A stretch of DNA of 64,000 nucleotides, from the NCBI GenBank assembly GCA_947497755.1, contig CANMHT010000010.1, positions 62,001-126,000 of the forward strand, in the 5' to 3' direction. A model generated the notes under the pieces. The model saw only the letters and a program-made list of their open reading frames with translations. It did no database searches and was not told the DNA's origin. Position numbers and translations under genes: made by a program. Of this stretch, positions 49,893 through 58,867 are shown piece by piece. This DNA is from an uncultured Polaribacter sp. (GTDB lineage Bacteria > Bacteroidota > Bacteroidia > Flavobacteriales > Flavobacteriaceae). The stretch's first letter is position 1; the number at the start of each line of letters is the position of its first letter.

Positions 49893-52800
49893 ATGAGATC
49901 TAATTTCAAACTTTACTCAGTTACAGATGGAGAAAACACTTTTGTGTCCCTGGAAAAAGCATATCGTTCTTTTTACAAAAACGATGAAGAAAAAATTGAA
50001 ATAGCTGATACAAGAGGAAAATCAAAAAGGGATACTTTTTATACAATAATAAAAGAAGATATTCATAAGTTTATTTCCAAAGATGGATTATCGGCATCAC
50101 GATACTGGGATTTTTTTCATGAGAAAAACACCGCCAAAAGGAATTTTGATGAGAAAAGAATCAACCTAATTTTTAACTTAATAGTTCATTACGAAGATTA
50201 TATTTTTATTAAATACGATGAAGATGGCAAAGCTGTTTATAAAGAAAAAGAAAGTCATGATATAAGTAACCAACCTGAAACAGAAATTGAACAAAATCTT
50301 CCTGCAAACGAAATTACTTTTGATAAAAAAGACATTTCAAATAGATTCAGCACCATTAGAATTGGTATTGTTGATTTTGAAATTAAAATTGAAGACCTAG
50401 TAGATATCAATTTAATAAAGGGTGACGAAGAGTATTCTAAACAAAATAATGATACAACTTCAGATAATTCATACTCTTTAATTTCATTAATTCAAGAACA
50501 AAATGACATTTTTATTAAAGCTCCTGCTGGTTATGGTAAAAGCACATTGTTACAATCTACATATCACAAAATAGCCAACAATCAATATGATTTTAGTAAT
50601 AATGATATCCCAATCTATATTGAGCTAAAAGGATACACAAAGAATAAAAGTCTTTTAGAATTGATTAAAGAAGATTGTAATTTTTTTAACCAAATAAAAC
50701 CAGAAAACCATGATTTCAATATTATTTTACTAATTGACGGTATTGATGAATTTACTGGAGACATCTCTGTATTACTATCTGAAATACAGCAACTAAAAAA
50801 AGAATATAAAGTTCAAATCATTGCTACAGGTAGACATGAAATACCTTTTGAGAACCGAGGTATATATCCCAAAATGTATTCTATTGAAAAATTAAGTTCT
50901 CAAAAAATACATCAATTATTTGGAAAAATATTGCCTAAGAATAAAGACGCATCTTTTAAACTGTTACTAAACAATGAACTTAGTGGTCAATTATCTATAC
51001 CATTATATCTAACCTTACTTTTAAATTATTTTAAAAAGAAGCAAACAACTACTACCGATATCTCTTTCTTAAAAAACATCCTTATAAACAAAGGAAAACT
51101 TATGGAGGAAATTATAGTGAATCAGTTTGTTTTAGAGTATGAACATAAACGTTCTGAATCAGATCATTTTGATTCCCTTAATAAGAACAATCAGATAAAT
51201 ATCATTACATTTATTGCCTACCACCTCACATTCAATTGTGATAATAAAGAGGTTGAAGATAAATTAGAAATAGTTAAGGCACTCACACAAGAATTTTCTC
51301 AACTAAATATTGATTTTACTGAACTTTTAAATCAATTTGTTCTTCATAACATATTGAAACAAACAGGTTCTGATATTGGGTTTGAAAAAGTAGAACTTCG
51401 ATTCTTTTTTACTGCAAGATATATCAAACCTAAAATACATAATTATAAAGATTATGAAAGGTATAGGAACAAGATTTTGTCACCAGATGATGTTTCAAGA
51501 TATGGGTTTTGGGAAAATATTGATAAATATTTATTAGGGCTTATTGATCCAAATCTTATCTCTTCAGAAGAGATGCACAAGATTAAAGCAAATAAGCTTA
51601 CAATTAATCATGATACGTTAGAATATTTAGCTATTGTTTGTAGGCTTGTTGGACAAAATAATATTCCTGATTGGATCAAAAACAAAGAAAAACAATGGTT
51701 AACAACAAATATTATTGAGCTTATCAAAGATGAGCAAGTTATTAATCAAAAATATTCGTTTTTTTATTTATTTAAGAGTTTTTTGAAATATCAAGTTGGA
51801 ATGCTTAAAACAATGCTTTCCTATTCAAACTATACATCTGCCCCTAATCTCAGAACATTTTTATTAGACCTTCTTGTTTTAAATAATTTAATTTCTTTTA
51901 CAGAATTAATTAAATTACTTACTTCATTAAAAGAGGATGAGTATCTGTATTGGTTTATTAGAAAATTAGCCTCTAATAAACTACCATTACGTTATACCAA
52001 GGAAGAAATAGTTCCCTTTATTGGAGATTATTATTATGGAACTTCTGTTTTAAAAAGAGGGTCGAATAACTCTTTTGAAATTAGACTTCTGGCGACGAAC
52101 CTTATTGAAAACAGAGGTAATGCAAATGATATAATAGAATACTTTTTTAAAATGTATAAAAACCCTAGTATTCTAAATTATATGCGACTCTATAAGATGT
52201 TGGATAGAAAATGGGGACTATATACAATCAATTCTAAATTACTTCCATTGGAAGTAAATCAGAAAATAAAACAATTAATTATTAATGCATCTCTAAGTAA
52301 ATTTTATTTAAATCATTCTGTATTTATGTTACACACAATACAAAATGATATAGACTTAGATTTAAAAAAGGAGATTTTAGAAGAATTAATTACTATTGCT
52401 GATAATGGTCACGATGTAGGTCATGATACAAGTATACGAGCCATAACATTGTTACTGTATGCTAATGAGCCTATATTTAATGAAAGGTTATTATTAGCAA
52501 TGAAACAAGGTTCTATAACTCCATCTAAGTTTATTATAATCCATGGGGCATTAAGCATGAATATCTTTCAATCTTCCATTTTGGATTTAGACTATACCAC
52601 CTTGTTAGCTATTTATGCTGAAGGACTAAAAGATGAAGATTATCGTATCCATATATTAGAACGAGCTGGACTAACTAATTCCATTCTTACTCAAAAAGTT
52701 TTTAAATTAATAGAAGATTATTCTGATTTAACAGGAGCCTCTATTATTTTTTTTACGAACAATAAGGTTAAGGAGTCTATTCCTTTTTTAATGAAGCTAT

Positions 52801-53144
52801 TAAACAATGGCAAATATGAAAATCTAATTATTAATGCACTTTTTTATTTAGATTACGACCTTTATCTTCAAACCTTACCTAATACAAACATTAAAAGTAG
52901 TAGAAAAAAACTTAAGGAACTCTTGCCCAAAATAACTACACTTTCTGAAATTGATCAGATAATTTGCATTAGAAATGCCTATTACATTGGTGACCATGAT
53001 TTATTCGATTTAATTAAATCAATTAACTCTAATAATTTAGATAGATATAGTTATGCTAGCACTGAATTAGAGGTTGCTAAGATTCAATTTGAATATAAAA
53101 TGTCCTTACTCGAAAGAAGAGAAAAAGAAAGAGCCTCTGTTTAG
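49893..53144 (+). CDS. NACHT-domain STAND NTPase, putative antiviral sensor
   Basis: The 1083-residue protein has an N-terminal domain of about 130 residues that I do not recognise, then a linker, a NACHT NTPase (about 200-450) and a long helical C-terminal region that probably contains HEAT-like repeats (about 550-1080). The NTPase has Walker A APAGYGKSTLL (210-220), Walker B ILLIDGIDEF with Asp282 and Asp285-Glu286, and a sensor region VQIIATGRHEIPF. Bacterial NACHT proteins are known to protect against phages, with the C-terminus sensing a phage protein and the N-terminus acting as effector. The gene stands alone inside a mobilizable element next to an integrase, as in defence cargo. Confidence 0.9.
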   Translation: MRSNFKLYSVTDGENTFVSLEKAYRSFYKNDEEKIEIADTRGKSKRDTFYTIIKEDIHKFISKDGLSASRYWDFFHEKNTAKRNFDEKRINLIFNLIVHYEDYIFIKYDEDGKAVYKEKESHDISNQPETEIEQNLPANEITFDKKDISNRFSTIRIGIVDFEIKIEDLVDINLIKGDEEYSKQNNDTTSDNSYSLISLIQEQNDIFIKAPAGYGKSTLLQSTYHKIANNQYDFSNNDIPIYIELKGYTKNKSLLELIKEDCNFFNQIKPENHDFNIILLIDGIDEFTGDISVLLSEIQQLKKEYKVQIIATGRHEIPFENRGIYPKMYSIEKLSSQKIHQLFGKILPKNKDASFKLLLNNELSGQLSIPLYLTLLLNYFKKKQTTTTDISFLKNILINKGKLMEEIIVNQFVLEYEHKRSESDHFDSLNKNNQINIITFIAYHLTFNCDNKEVEDKLEIVKALTQEFSQLNIDFTELLNQFVLHNILKQTGSDIGFEKVELRFFFTARYIKPKIHNYKDYERYRNKILSPDDVSRYGFWENIDKYLLGLIDPNLISSEEMHKIKANKLTINHDTLEYLAIVCRLVGQNNIPDWIKNKEKQWLTTNIIELIKDEQVINQKYSFFYLFKSFLKYQVGMLKTMLSYSNYTSAPNLRTFLLDLLVLNNLISFTELIKLLTSLKEDEYLYWFIRKLASNKLPLRYTKEEIVPFIGDYYYGTSVLKRGSNNSFEIRLLATNLIENRGNANDIIEYFFKMYKNPSILNYMRLYKMLDRKWGLYTINSKLLPLEVNQKIKQLIINASLSKFYLNHSVFMLHTIQNDIDLDLKKEILEELITIADNGHDVGHDTSIRAITLLLYANEPIFNERLLLAMKQGSITPSKFIIIHGALSMNIFQSSILDLDYTTLLAIYAEGLKDEDYRIHILERAGLTNSILTQKVFKLIEDYSDLTGASIIFFTNNKVKESIPFLMKLLNNGKYENLIINALFYLDYDLYLQTLPNTNIKSSRKKLKELLPKITTLSEIDQIICIRNAYYIGDHDLFDLIKSINSNNLDRYSYASTELEVAKIQFEYKMSLLERREKERASV

Positions 53145-53160
53145 CTAGAGCTAGCTCTTT
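53128..53160. terminator. Terminator hairpin overlapping the end of the NACHT gene
   Basis: AAAGAGC (53128-53134) pairs with GCTCTTT (53154-53160), with T's following on the plus strand. The loop contains the stop codon and a further palindrome (AGAGCTAGCTCT). It sits between the convergent NACHT and recombinase genes. Confidence 0.6.
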
Positions 53161-53164
53161 TTTC

Positions 53165-54118
53165 TTAAACAAATACTTCATTATTAAGCGGATGCTTATA
53201 CACCTGCGAACGCAAATGTTCAGCTGTTGCAGAAAGATATATGGTAGTAGTTTTAATATCACTATGCCCCATCATTTTAGATAAACTATAAATATCACAA
53301 CCACCTTCTACCATAAGTGTAGCAAAGGTATGACGGAGTTTATGGATTGTAAAATCAATCCCTGAAGCGCTTCGTATCCGGGTAGTTAGTCTTTTTAAAC
53401 CTGATACAGTAAATCCTTGATTTCGATTAGAAGAAGTAAAAAACTCAGGACAGGTTTTCCCTTGCTTTTTTCGTTCTGTAAGATAACGGTCTAAACTTTG
53501 CGCTAAGGTATGACTCATTGGAATAATACGGTCTTTATTCCCTTTTCCCTTACGAACAAAAATTGTGAAATTCTCTATATCTACATCCGCTAACTTTAAA
53601 TTAAGTAGTTCATTTTTTCTAAGTCCAGCGTATAGGAACATGGAAAATATAGCATGGTTTCGAGACCTTAGATACCCATGTGTATATGGATAGTTATACA
53701 CCACTTCCAGAAGCTTAAATGCTTCTTGTTTCTTGAGCGCTTTTGGTAAACTTTTTTCTTGTTTAGGTAATACCATAGACTCTACAAAATTCTCTTCCAT
53801 ATATTCATGTTCCACACACCACCTAAAGAAAACAATCAGTGTCATGTAATAGGTTCTGTAGGTCGCTGTACTCCAGTTTTTAGCCACCCTACCATGCAAG
53901 AAGAAGCTATGCACCATTTTTTTATTTATAACGCTTATATCACTAGTTTTTGAGACTTCTACAAAATAGGAAACTTGCTGTCTATATCTGTTAATAGTAT
54001 TTGGAGATACAGCTCGCATGTATTTTGCATAATGACAAAAATCCTTCAATAATAGTTTTATATTCATATCGCTTAAGCAGATATTTCTACAACTATCATT
54101 AAAGGATTCTGTGGACAC
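53165..54118 (-). CDS. Tyrosine recombinase at the element boundary
   Basis: The 317-residue integrase has an N-terminal SAM-like domain (MRAVSPNTINRYRQQVSYFVEV) and a complete catalytic set: Arg in YAGLRKNELLNLKL, Lys in VRKGKGNKDRIIPM, HKLRHTFATLMVEGG, and GHSDIKTTTIYLSA with the nucleophile Tyr. It lies 78 bases from a tRNA 3'-end remnant, so it is a good candidate for the integrase that uses that site. Both the inverted repeat at 54157-54190 and the tRNA fragment are upstream of its start. Confidence 0.93.
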   Translation of the reverse strand: MSTESFNDSCRNICLSDMNIKLLLKDFCHYAKYMRAVSPNTINRYRQQVSYFVEVSKTSDISVINKKMVHSFFLHGRVAKNWSTATYRTYYMTLIVFFRWCVEHEYMEENFVESMVLPKQEKSLPKALKKQEAFKLLEVVYNYPYTHGYLRSRNHAIFSMFLYAGLRKNELLNLKLADVDIENFTIFVRKGKGNKDRIIPMSHTLAQSLDRYLTERKKQGKTCPEFFTSSNRNQGFTVSGLKRLTTRIRSASGIDFTIHKLRHTFATLMVEGGCDIYSLSKMMGHSDIKTTTIYLSATAEHLRSQVYKHPLNNEVFV

Positions 54119-54156
54119 ATCAATTAGAGATGTGGTCGGTAATGACCATTTTTTAA

Positions 54157-54190
54157 CCTTATAATTTAGTTTTTAGCTTAAATTATAAGG
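54157..54190. promoter_or_regulatory. 12-base inverted repeat beside the tRNA remnant
   Basis: CCTTATAATTTA (54157-54168) and TAAATTATAAGG (54179-54190) are exact complements separated by 10 bases. They lie 7 bases from the tRNA fragment and may be integrase arm sites or a regulator site. A second hairpin, TGGTC-GGTAAT-GACCA, lies at 54132-54147, followed by T's. Confidence 0.5.
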
Positions 54191-54196
54191 GGAATT

Positions 54197-54240
54197 TGTG
54201 CGCACGCTAGGACTTGAACCTAGGACCTCATCATTATCAG
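54197..54240 (-). other. tRNA 3'-end remnant, probable attachment site (att)
   Basis: The minus strand reads an anticodon-loop-like CTGATAA, TGATGAGGTC, then the T arm CTAGG-TTCAAGT-CCTAG and an acceptor 3' strand CGTGCGC-A. The 5' half of a tRNA (acceptor 5' strand and D arm) is not found in the following bases, so it is a fragment. Integrases often insert into tRNA 3' ends and leave such a copy at the far side. If the loop is read literally the anticodon would be GAU (Ile), which is tentative. The bases up to 54467 hold no gene. Confidence 0.7.
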
Positions 54241-54467
54241 TTCCGATGTAACCCTTTAATTCCCTATTAGGTTATTTTATAAGGGTTTTAGAGGATTTTA
54301 GTGTTAATGATATGCCTTTTTGCACGACCCCATCTCTCCATTCAAAATCATTCTCCTTTAAGGGGTGTAATAGAAATATCCAATTGTTAAACATTCATAT
54401 TTGAATGCATTAATTACTAATTGGTCGACATAAAAAGTATAGCAATTCTAGAGATTCAAATCAATCA

Positions 54468-55433
54468 TTAGTATGCTAATTTTTCTATTCCATCACGAGC
54501 ACTTTCAGATTGAATTGAACGCAAATAACGCTCTGTCATTTGCAAGGAACCATGCCCTAAGACTCTCATAATAGACGTGATACTTGTATTCTTTTTTGCT
54601 AAACTACATGCAAAAGTATGCCTGAACTGATGCAAGTGAAATTTTACACTTGATAATTTACTGTACTTAGCAACCCAATGTTTAAGTCCATGAACAGAGA
54701 GAGGATTGTCTCCTTGGGTAGATACGATAAGTGCAGATGTTCTTAGCTTTCTTTTCTCCAAAAGTTTTAAATAGTTTTTTAGATGTGTAAAAAGCGTATA
54801 ATGCATTGGAATACTACGGCTCTTTTTAGATTTAGAGGTTTCTCCATTAATATGGATGGTTTTACTTATAAAATCAACATCTTGTATTCGTAATCCAAGC
54901 AACTCTCCTCTTCGTATTCCTGTATAGAGTAGCAGGCTAACTATAACCATATCTCTTTGAAACTTAAATTGGTCTGCTGTAGCAGATAAACTTATACTCG
55001 CTACAATTTGAGATATTTCTACTGAATCTAATGCCTTACTATCATCATATTTAGGAGTAGGTGGGTTAGCTATTTCTTTACTTAGCTTACCTTCCTCAAT
55101 ATATTTTTTTGATTCCAACCATCTAAAAAAAGGTATCAGTTTATTGTAATAGGTTTTAATAGTAGATACTTTTACTCCGATAGCAATTCTGTCTTTACCT
55201 ACTTTTCGTTCTCTTATACTTAATCGCTCATAAAATTCATGCATCATATAAGGGTGTAAGTCGTTTACTTCTTCCATTTCAGGCATGATTTTTTGAAATG
55301 TAGAAAACACCTCTTCATAACTTTTAAGAGTTTGAGGTCGCAATTGCTTACTATATCTACATTCTTTAATATAGTTATTGAAAATATATTTTAGATTCGT
55401 ATTGGGGTTTATTTCTGTATCATAAATGTGCAT
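54468..55433 (-). CDS. Tyrosine recombinase of a second mobile module
   Basis: The 321-residue integrase has the N-terminal core-binding domain (RPQTLKSYEEVFSTFQKIM) and a complete active site: Arg in YTGIRRGELLGLRI, HLHQFRHTFACSLAKKN, and GHGSLQMTERYLRS with the nucleophile Tyr. It differs clearly from the 53165 enzyme in sequence. Together with the genes up to 61273 it probably forms a separate element joined at the tRNA remnant. Confidence 0.92.
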   Translation of the reverse strand: MHIYDTEINPNTNLKYIFNNYIKECRYSKQLRPQTLKSYEEVFSTFQKIMPEMEEVNDLHPYMMHEFYERLSIRERKVGKDRIAIGVKVSTIKTYYNKLIPFFRWLESKKYIEEGKLSKEIANPPTPKYDDSKALDSVEISQIVASISLSATADQFKFQRDMVIVSLLLYTGIRRGELLGLRIQDVDFISKTIHINGETSKSKKSRSIPMHYTLFTHLKNYLKLLEKRKLRTSALIVSTQGDNPLSVHGLKHWVAKYSKLSSVKFHLHQFRHTFACSLAKKNTSITSIMRVLGHGSLQMTERYLRSIQSESARDGIEKLAY

Positions 55434-55501
55434 AGTTAAGTTAAAAAATAGCTGATAATAAAAACGCTTATAGGATGAGCGTTTCTTTTTTATTGAAAGT
55501 A

Positions 55502-55993
55502 TTATTTCAAATATTGATCAGTAAGCATCAAAGCAAACACATCAAAGAGCATCATTCTGTAATGTTCAGGCTCATAATTCTTTCTGATACTTGGTAGTTT
55601 TGGTGCAAGTTCTGGATACCAAGAACTAATGGTTTTTGAAATGGTGTATTTCGTATCTGCTCCAAACTGTTTGAATACTTCTTTGATTTGCGTACGAGAG
55701 TATTTACGAACAGGTAGATTATACTTATTGGCTTCCGCCACAAACGCATCAATCATTTTTTTAACTCGTTTACTGATACGGTAATCTTTAAATTCATAAC
55801 CTCTTACAATGATAAGTGAAGGTTTATAGTTTCTCATAAACTTTAATAAGCGATTCACATATTTATCATTGGTTAAAGGACGCATCTTTGCTATTCCATA
55901 GTCCACCAATTCTTTTGGAGATTCACAAATCAAATAACCCATTCCTTGTATGCTTGGGTATAGTACCAAAGCAAGCTCGTTTTTAGTTTTCAT
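55502..55993 (-). CDS. RuvC/RNase H-fold protein of mobile elements
   Basis: The 163-residue product matches a small RuvC-like family I know from phage and element contexts: ALVLYPSIQGMGYLICESPKELVDYGIAKMRP, then SLIIVRGYE, a helical KRVKKMIDAFVAEANKYNLPV, YSRTQIKEVFKQFGADTKYTISKTISSWYPELAPKLP and YRMMLFDVFALML. The first strand has a Tyr-Pro in place of the usual acidic residue, so catalysis is uncertain. It overlaps the XRE gene by 11 bases. Confidence 0.72.
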   Translation of the reverse strand: MKTKNELALVLYPSIQGMGYLICESPKELVDYGIAKMRPLTNDKYVNRLLKFMRNYKPSLIIVRGYEFKDYRISKRVKKMIDAFVAEANKYNLPVRKYSRTQIKEVFKQFGADTKYTISKTISSWYPELAPKLPSIRKNYEPEHYRMMLFDVFALMLTDQYLK

Positions 55994-56333
55994 ACCCTTT
56001 TTTCAAATCTGCTAGACGGTCAATAACTACATCCAATAAAATAATTCTGTGACTAATATTTGGTGTTTCCATCGCATTTAAAATGCGGTCTTTTAATTCA
56101 GATACATTGTCGTAACATTCTTTAATAAGTTGTGCGTACTGATTTTTAAAAAATCGTTCAATTGGAATTTTTAAAATAGAACAATAGCCTAATATCACTT
56201 TTAAATTAGGTTCTCGTTGTCCTGATTCTATTTTTGATAAATTCCCTGTGTCTACACCAATAATCTCACTCATATCACTAAGTGTAATTCCTGTCCGTTT
56301 TCTAAATGTTTTTAAGTAATTCTGTATTTCCAT
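55983..56333 (-). CDS. XRE-family regulator
   Basis: The ATG at 56333 (MEIQNYLKTFRKRTGITLSDM) is preferred over 56411. The 116-residue protein has a helix-turn-helix in residues 8-60 (TGITLSDMSEIIGVDTGNLSKIESGQREPNLKVILGYCSIL) and a helical C-terminus. It lies between the RuvC-like gene and the replication-type gene and probably controls the module. Confidence 0.88.
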   Translation of the reverse strand: MEIQNYLKTFRKRTGITLSDMSEIIGVDTGNLSKIESGQREPNLKVILGYCSILKIPIERFFKNQYAQLIKECYDNVSELKDRILNAMETPNISHRIILLDVVIDRLADLKKGYEN

Positions 56334-56504
56334 ATAAATAAAAAAGTACTGGGATGACTTCTTATGTAAAAGCTCCAATACTTGTATAAGTGAATAATAG
56401 TTTAATATCATAACACATCATAGACGTACATATTTGTCAATTTGACAATTTTTTCTCTGGGTCACTCAATATTTTTTGGATAAGTTGTCTATAACTCGGT
56501 TTTT

Positions 56505-56972
56505 TTACGTTTTTAGATGTTTAAAACTTAGTTTATTAAATCCCTGTGACTTTTCTTCACTGTACTTATTTGTATGTTTAATTATTGTAGTGTGACCTTT
56601 CTTCACAGGTTTTATGCCTTTAAGTTCACACGGAATAGTTTTTTGTTTGAATTTATAGAATAGTTTTTGAGATAACTGTCTCTCCTTATTGGAATACATG
56701 AGCTTCCCTGTTTCGTTTTTAATTAGAATTAAATCTTTTTGTAACAAAGATGTAATGGCATTGGAAATTGCTCGAGCAGAGAGTCCTGTTTTTCTAACGA
56801 AAAACTGCTGAGAAATCCAATCCCATTCCTTTACCTTTTTAGTTTGTTTATTTACCCAACCTAAAGTCTGACGAATAATGACTAATAATACTTTTAATTC
56901 TGCATGTCCTAATTGTTTTAAATGGATATCAAATACATGGTTGGGTACATTGGTTTTTGGGATATAACTCAT
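56505..56972 (-). CDS. Winged-helix protein resembling phage replication protein O
   Basis: Residues 1-90 resemble the N-terminal domain of phage O-type initiators: PNHVFDIHLKQLGHAELKVLLVIIRQTLGWVNK, KEWDWISQQFF and SARAISNAITSLLQKDLILIK, a winged helix. The C-terminus is basic. The protein could start replication of the excised element or act as a regulator. Length (155 residues) is short for a full initiator. Confidence 0.72.
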   Translation of the reverse strand: MSYIPKTNVPNHVFDIHLKQLGHAELKVLLVIIRQTLGWVNKQTKKVKEWDWISQQFFVRKTGLSARAISNAITSLLQKDLILIKNETGKLMYSNKERQLSQKLFYKFKQKTIPCELKGIKPVKKGHTTIIKHTNKYSEEKSQGFNKLSFKHLKT

Positions 56973-57021
56973 AAATAATAGTAAATAAAATTAATAGAAT
57001 AGTGTTTCCAATTAGATTAAC

Positions 57022-58221
57022 CTAACTAGAAAATAAATAGCTCTTGTGATTCATAAGCTCCTGTATAGTTATGGTCTTAGCTGAAAAAGCAGGAGATATT
57101 TTTCCATTGATAAGCAAGCGTAAATAGATATGGTAGTGGGCTAATGAAGTAAAGTCACTGGTTTGGAAGGTGGGATAAAATTCTGATGCAAAATATCTGG
57201 CATCCTGTTGCCCAAGTCTGAAAGTAATAAGCGTTCCAATATTTCCAAGTACAGCGTTTTTAATATCTTGATTCAGTTGAAAGAGGTACTGATTTGCTAA
57301 TACAAAAGAAACACCAAATTTGCGAAGTTCACTAATTGCTCCTGCAATACTCCCTGTCGTGAAGTTTTGAAATTCATCTAAATAAATGATAAATGGATGG
57401 CGGTTTTGTGGTGACAGATGTACTCGATTAAATCCTGCGGATGCCATTGCGGTTATAAGTAATGAACCTAACAAATGTGCTCCATCACTTCCTAAGAGTC
57501 CTCCTTTAGAGAGATTTACCAAAAAGATTTTCTTTTCATTCATTAACTGCGCTAGTGATAATTGATTGGTATTGCTAACGAGTATTTTTCTTAGCATCGG
57601 AATAGATAAAAAACTTCCCACTTTGTTAAGCACGGGCAATATATCAGTCTTTGAATATTTGGGATATTCCACTTTAAAAAATCGAATGACATGTGGATTT
57701 TTACAGCTTACTAAGCAGTTATCTCTAAATTGATTGTCTAATAATACTTTTGGAATATCATCTAGTGTTGCTTGTTCTTGGTCTAAGAGCAGGAGTAGTG
57801 AGTTTCTTAAGATATATTCCAACTTAATTCCCCAGCTCTGACCTCCCCATAATTTTTGAAAGGTCTCCAATATGCTTGATGCTATCAAAGCTCTTTTAGC
57901 ATAGCTTACTTTTTTAAGTGGATTGTAACCTAACGTTAGTTTTGGATTACTCGCATCTAAATACACGATATCTTGCTTACGATACTCTGGAATGAGGTCT
58001 ATTATCTCACGGATAAAATCCCCATTTACATCCATTAAACAGGCACCTCTGCCACATATAATATCTTGGTAGAGTAATACTTTCATTAAGTTGGTCTTTC
58101 CGCTTCCTGATTTCCCGAGTAATAACATGCCATGTAAGCGGTCTTTTTGATGGATACCAAATATTTTATTGTTGTGTCTAAAATCTTCTTTGGCGAAATA
58201 GGATGGATGTTGATAGTGCAT
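57022..58221 (-). CDS. TraG/VirD4-HerA-like ATPase of the second module
   Basis: The 399-residue protein has Walker A LLGKSGSGKTNLM (about 34-46), Walker B PFIIYLDEFQNF and the following GAISELRKFGVSFVLANQYLFQL. It is of the type IV secretion DNA-binding ATPase class, without an obvious membrane anchor. It is a second coupling-protein-like ATPase in the window and differs from that at 45056-46471. No relaxase gene is apparent near it. Confidence 0.85.
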   Translation of the reverse strand: MHYQHPSYFAKEDFRHNNKIFGIHQKDRLHGMLLLGKSGSGKTNLMKVLLYQDIICGRGACLMDVNGDFIREIIDLIPEYRKQDIVYLDASNPKLTLGYNPLKKVSYAKRALIASSILETFQKLWGGQSWGIKLEYILRNSLLLLLDQEQATLDDIPKVLLDNQFRDNCLVSCKNPHVIRFFKVEYPKYSKTDILPVLNKVGSFLSIPMLRKILVSNTNQLSLAQLMNEKKIFLVNLSKGGLLGSDGAHLLGSLLITAMASAGFNRVHLSPQNRHPFIIYLDEFQNFTTGSIAGAISELRKFGVSFVLANQYLFQLNQDIKNAVLGNIGTLITFRLGQQDARYFASEFYPTFQTSDFTSLAHYHIYLRLLINGKISPAFSAKTITIQELMNHKSYLFSS

Positions 58222-58318
58222 ACACTACAGGATAGCGTGTCTTTTGATGTGGATATAGGTGACCCTTTTCTTCTGATTGTCAATTTGACTAAATCGCCTA
58301 TCTAGGGATGATTTTGCT

Positions 58319-58348
58319 TTTGCTTCATACTAGGTGCAAACAACTTTG
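58319..58348 (+). promoter_or_regulatory. Candidate promoter of the radC operon
   Basis: A -33 TTTG at 58319-58322 and a near-consensus -7 CAACTTTG at 58341-58348 are separated by 18 bases. The ATG of radC follows 19 bases later. The -7 differs from TAnnTTTG in its first base. Confidence 0.42.
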
Positions 58349-58366
58349 AAATAAATACACCTGATT

Positions 58367-58834
58367 ATGAAAACAAAATTACCTGCTCCCTACACAGGAA
58401 GCACACCAGAAATTGAACTCCATTATAAGCGTCCTGTTTTTGATTCCATGTTTAGTATTCGTGAAGCAAAAGATGCCTGCAAAATTCTTAGAAAAACAGT
58501 ACATCCTAAACGTTGGGATTTAAAAGAAATGTTCTTTGTTATTTTATTAACTAATTCTAACAGTGTACTTGGTATTGCCGAGCTTGGCTCTGGAACTACA
58601 GAAGCTGTGAAAGTAAATATTAAAGAAATCTTTCAACTTGCTTTAGTTTCTAATGCATCAGCACTTATTATTTGTCATAACCATCCGTCAGGGAAAATGG
58701 TTATTTCTCCAAGTGACAAAGCCATTACCCGAAAGATTCAAGAACTTGCCAATCAACTAGGATTCACATTACTCGACCACATTATTATTACCTCAGAGGA
58801 TTATATCTCCTTTGCAGAGGAGCATCTGCTCTAA
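58367..58834 (+). CDS. RadC-family JAB/MPN-domain protein
   Basis: The 155-residue protein has the JAMM motif LIICHNHPSGKMVISPSDKAIT with the metal-binding His-x-His and Asp, typical of the RadC (DUF2466) family. Mobile-element copies such as this are shorter than chromosomal RadC and lack the N-terminal helix-hairpin-helix. Their function is unknown, but they are very common in integrative elements and phage islands. It opens a plus-strand operon with the methylase and small genes. Confidence 0.9.
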   Translation: MKTKLPAPYTGSTPEIELHYKRPVFDSMFSIREAKDACKILRKTVHPKRWDLKEMFFVILLTNSNSVLGIAELGSGTTEAVKVNIKEIFQLALVSNASALIICHNHPSGKMVISPSDKAITRKIQELANQLGFTLLDHIIITSEDYISFAEEHLL

Positions 58835-58867
58835 ATCTTATTCATCCTTTATTTTTTTACCTATGCT

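Noticed and set aside
54197..54240. A functional tRNA gene
   Set aside because: The T arm and acceptor 3' end are present, but no D arm or 5' acceptor strand is found, so I treat it as an att remnant.
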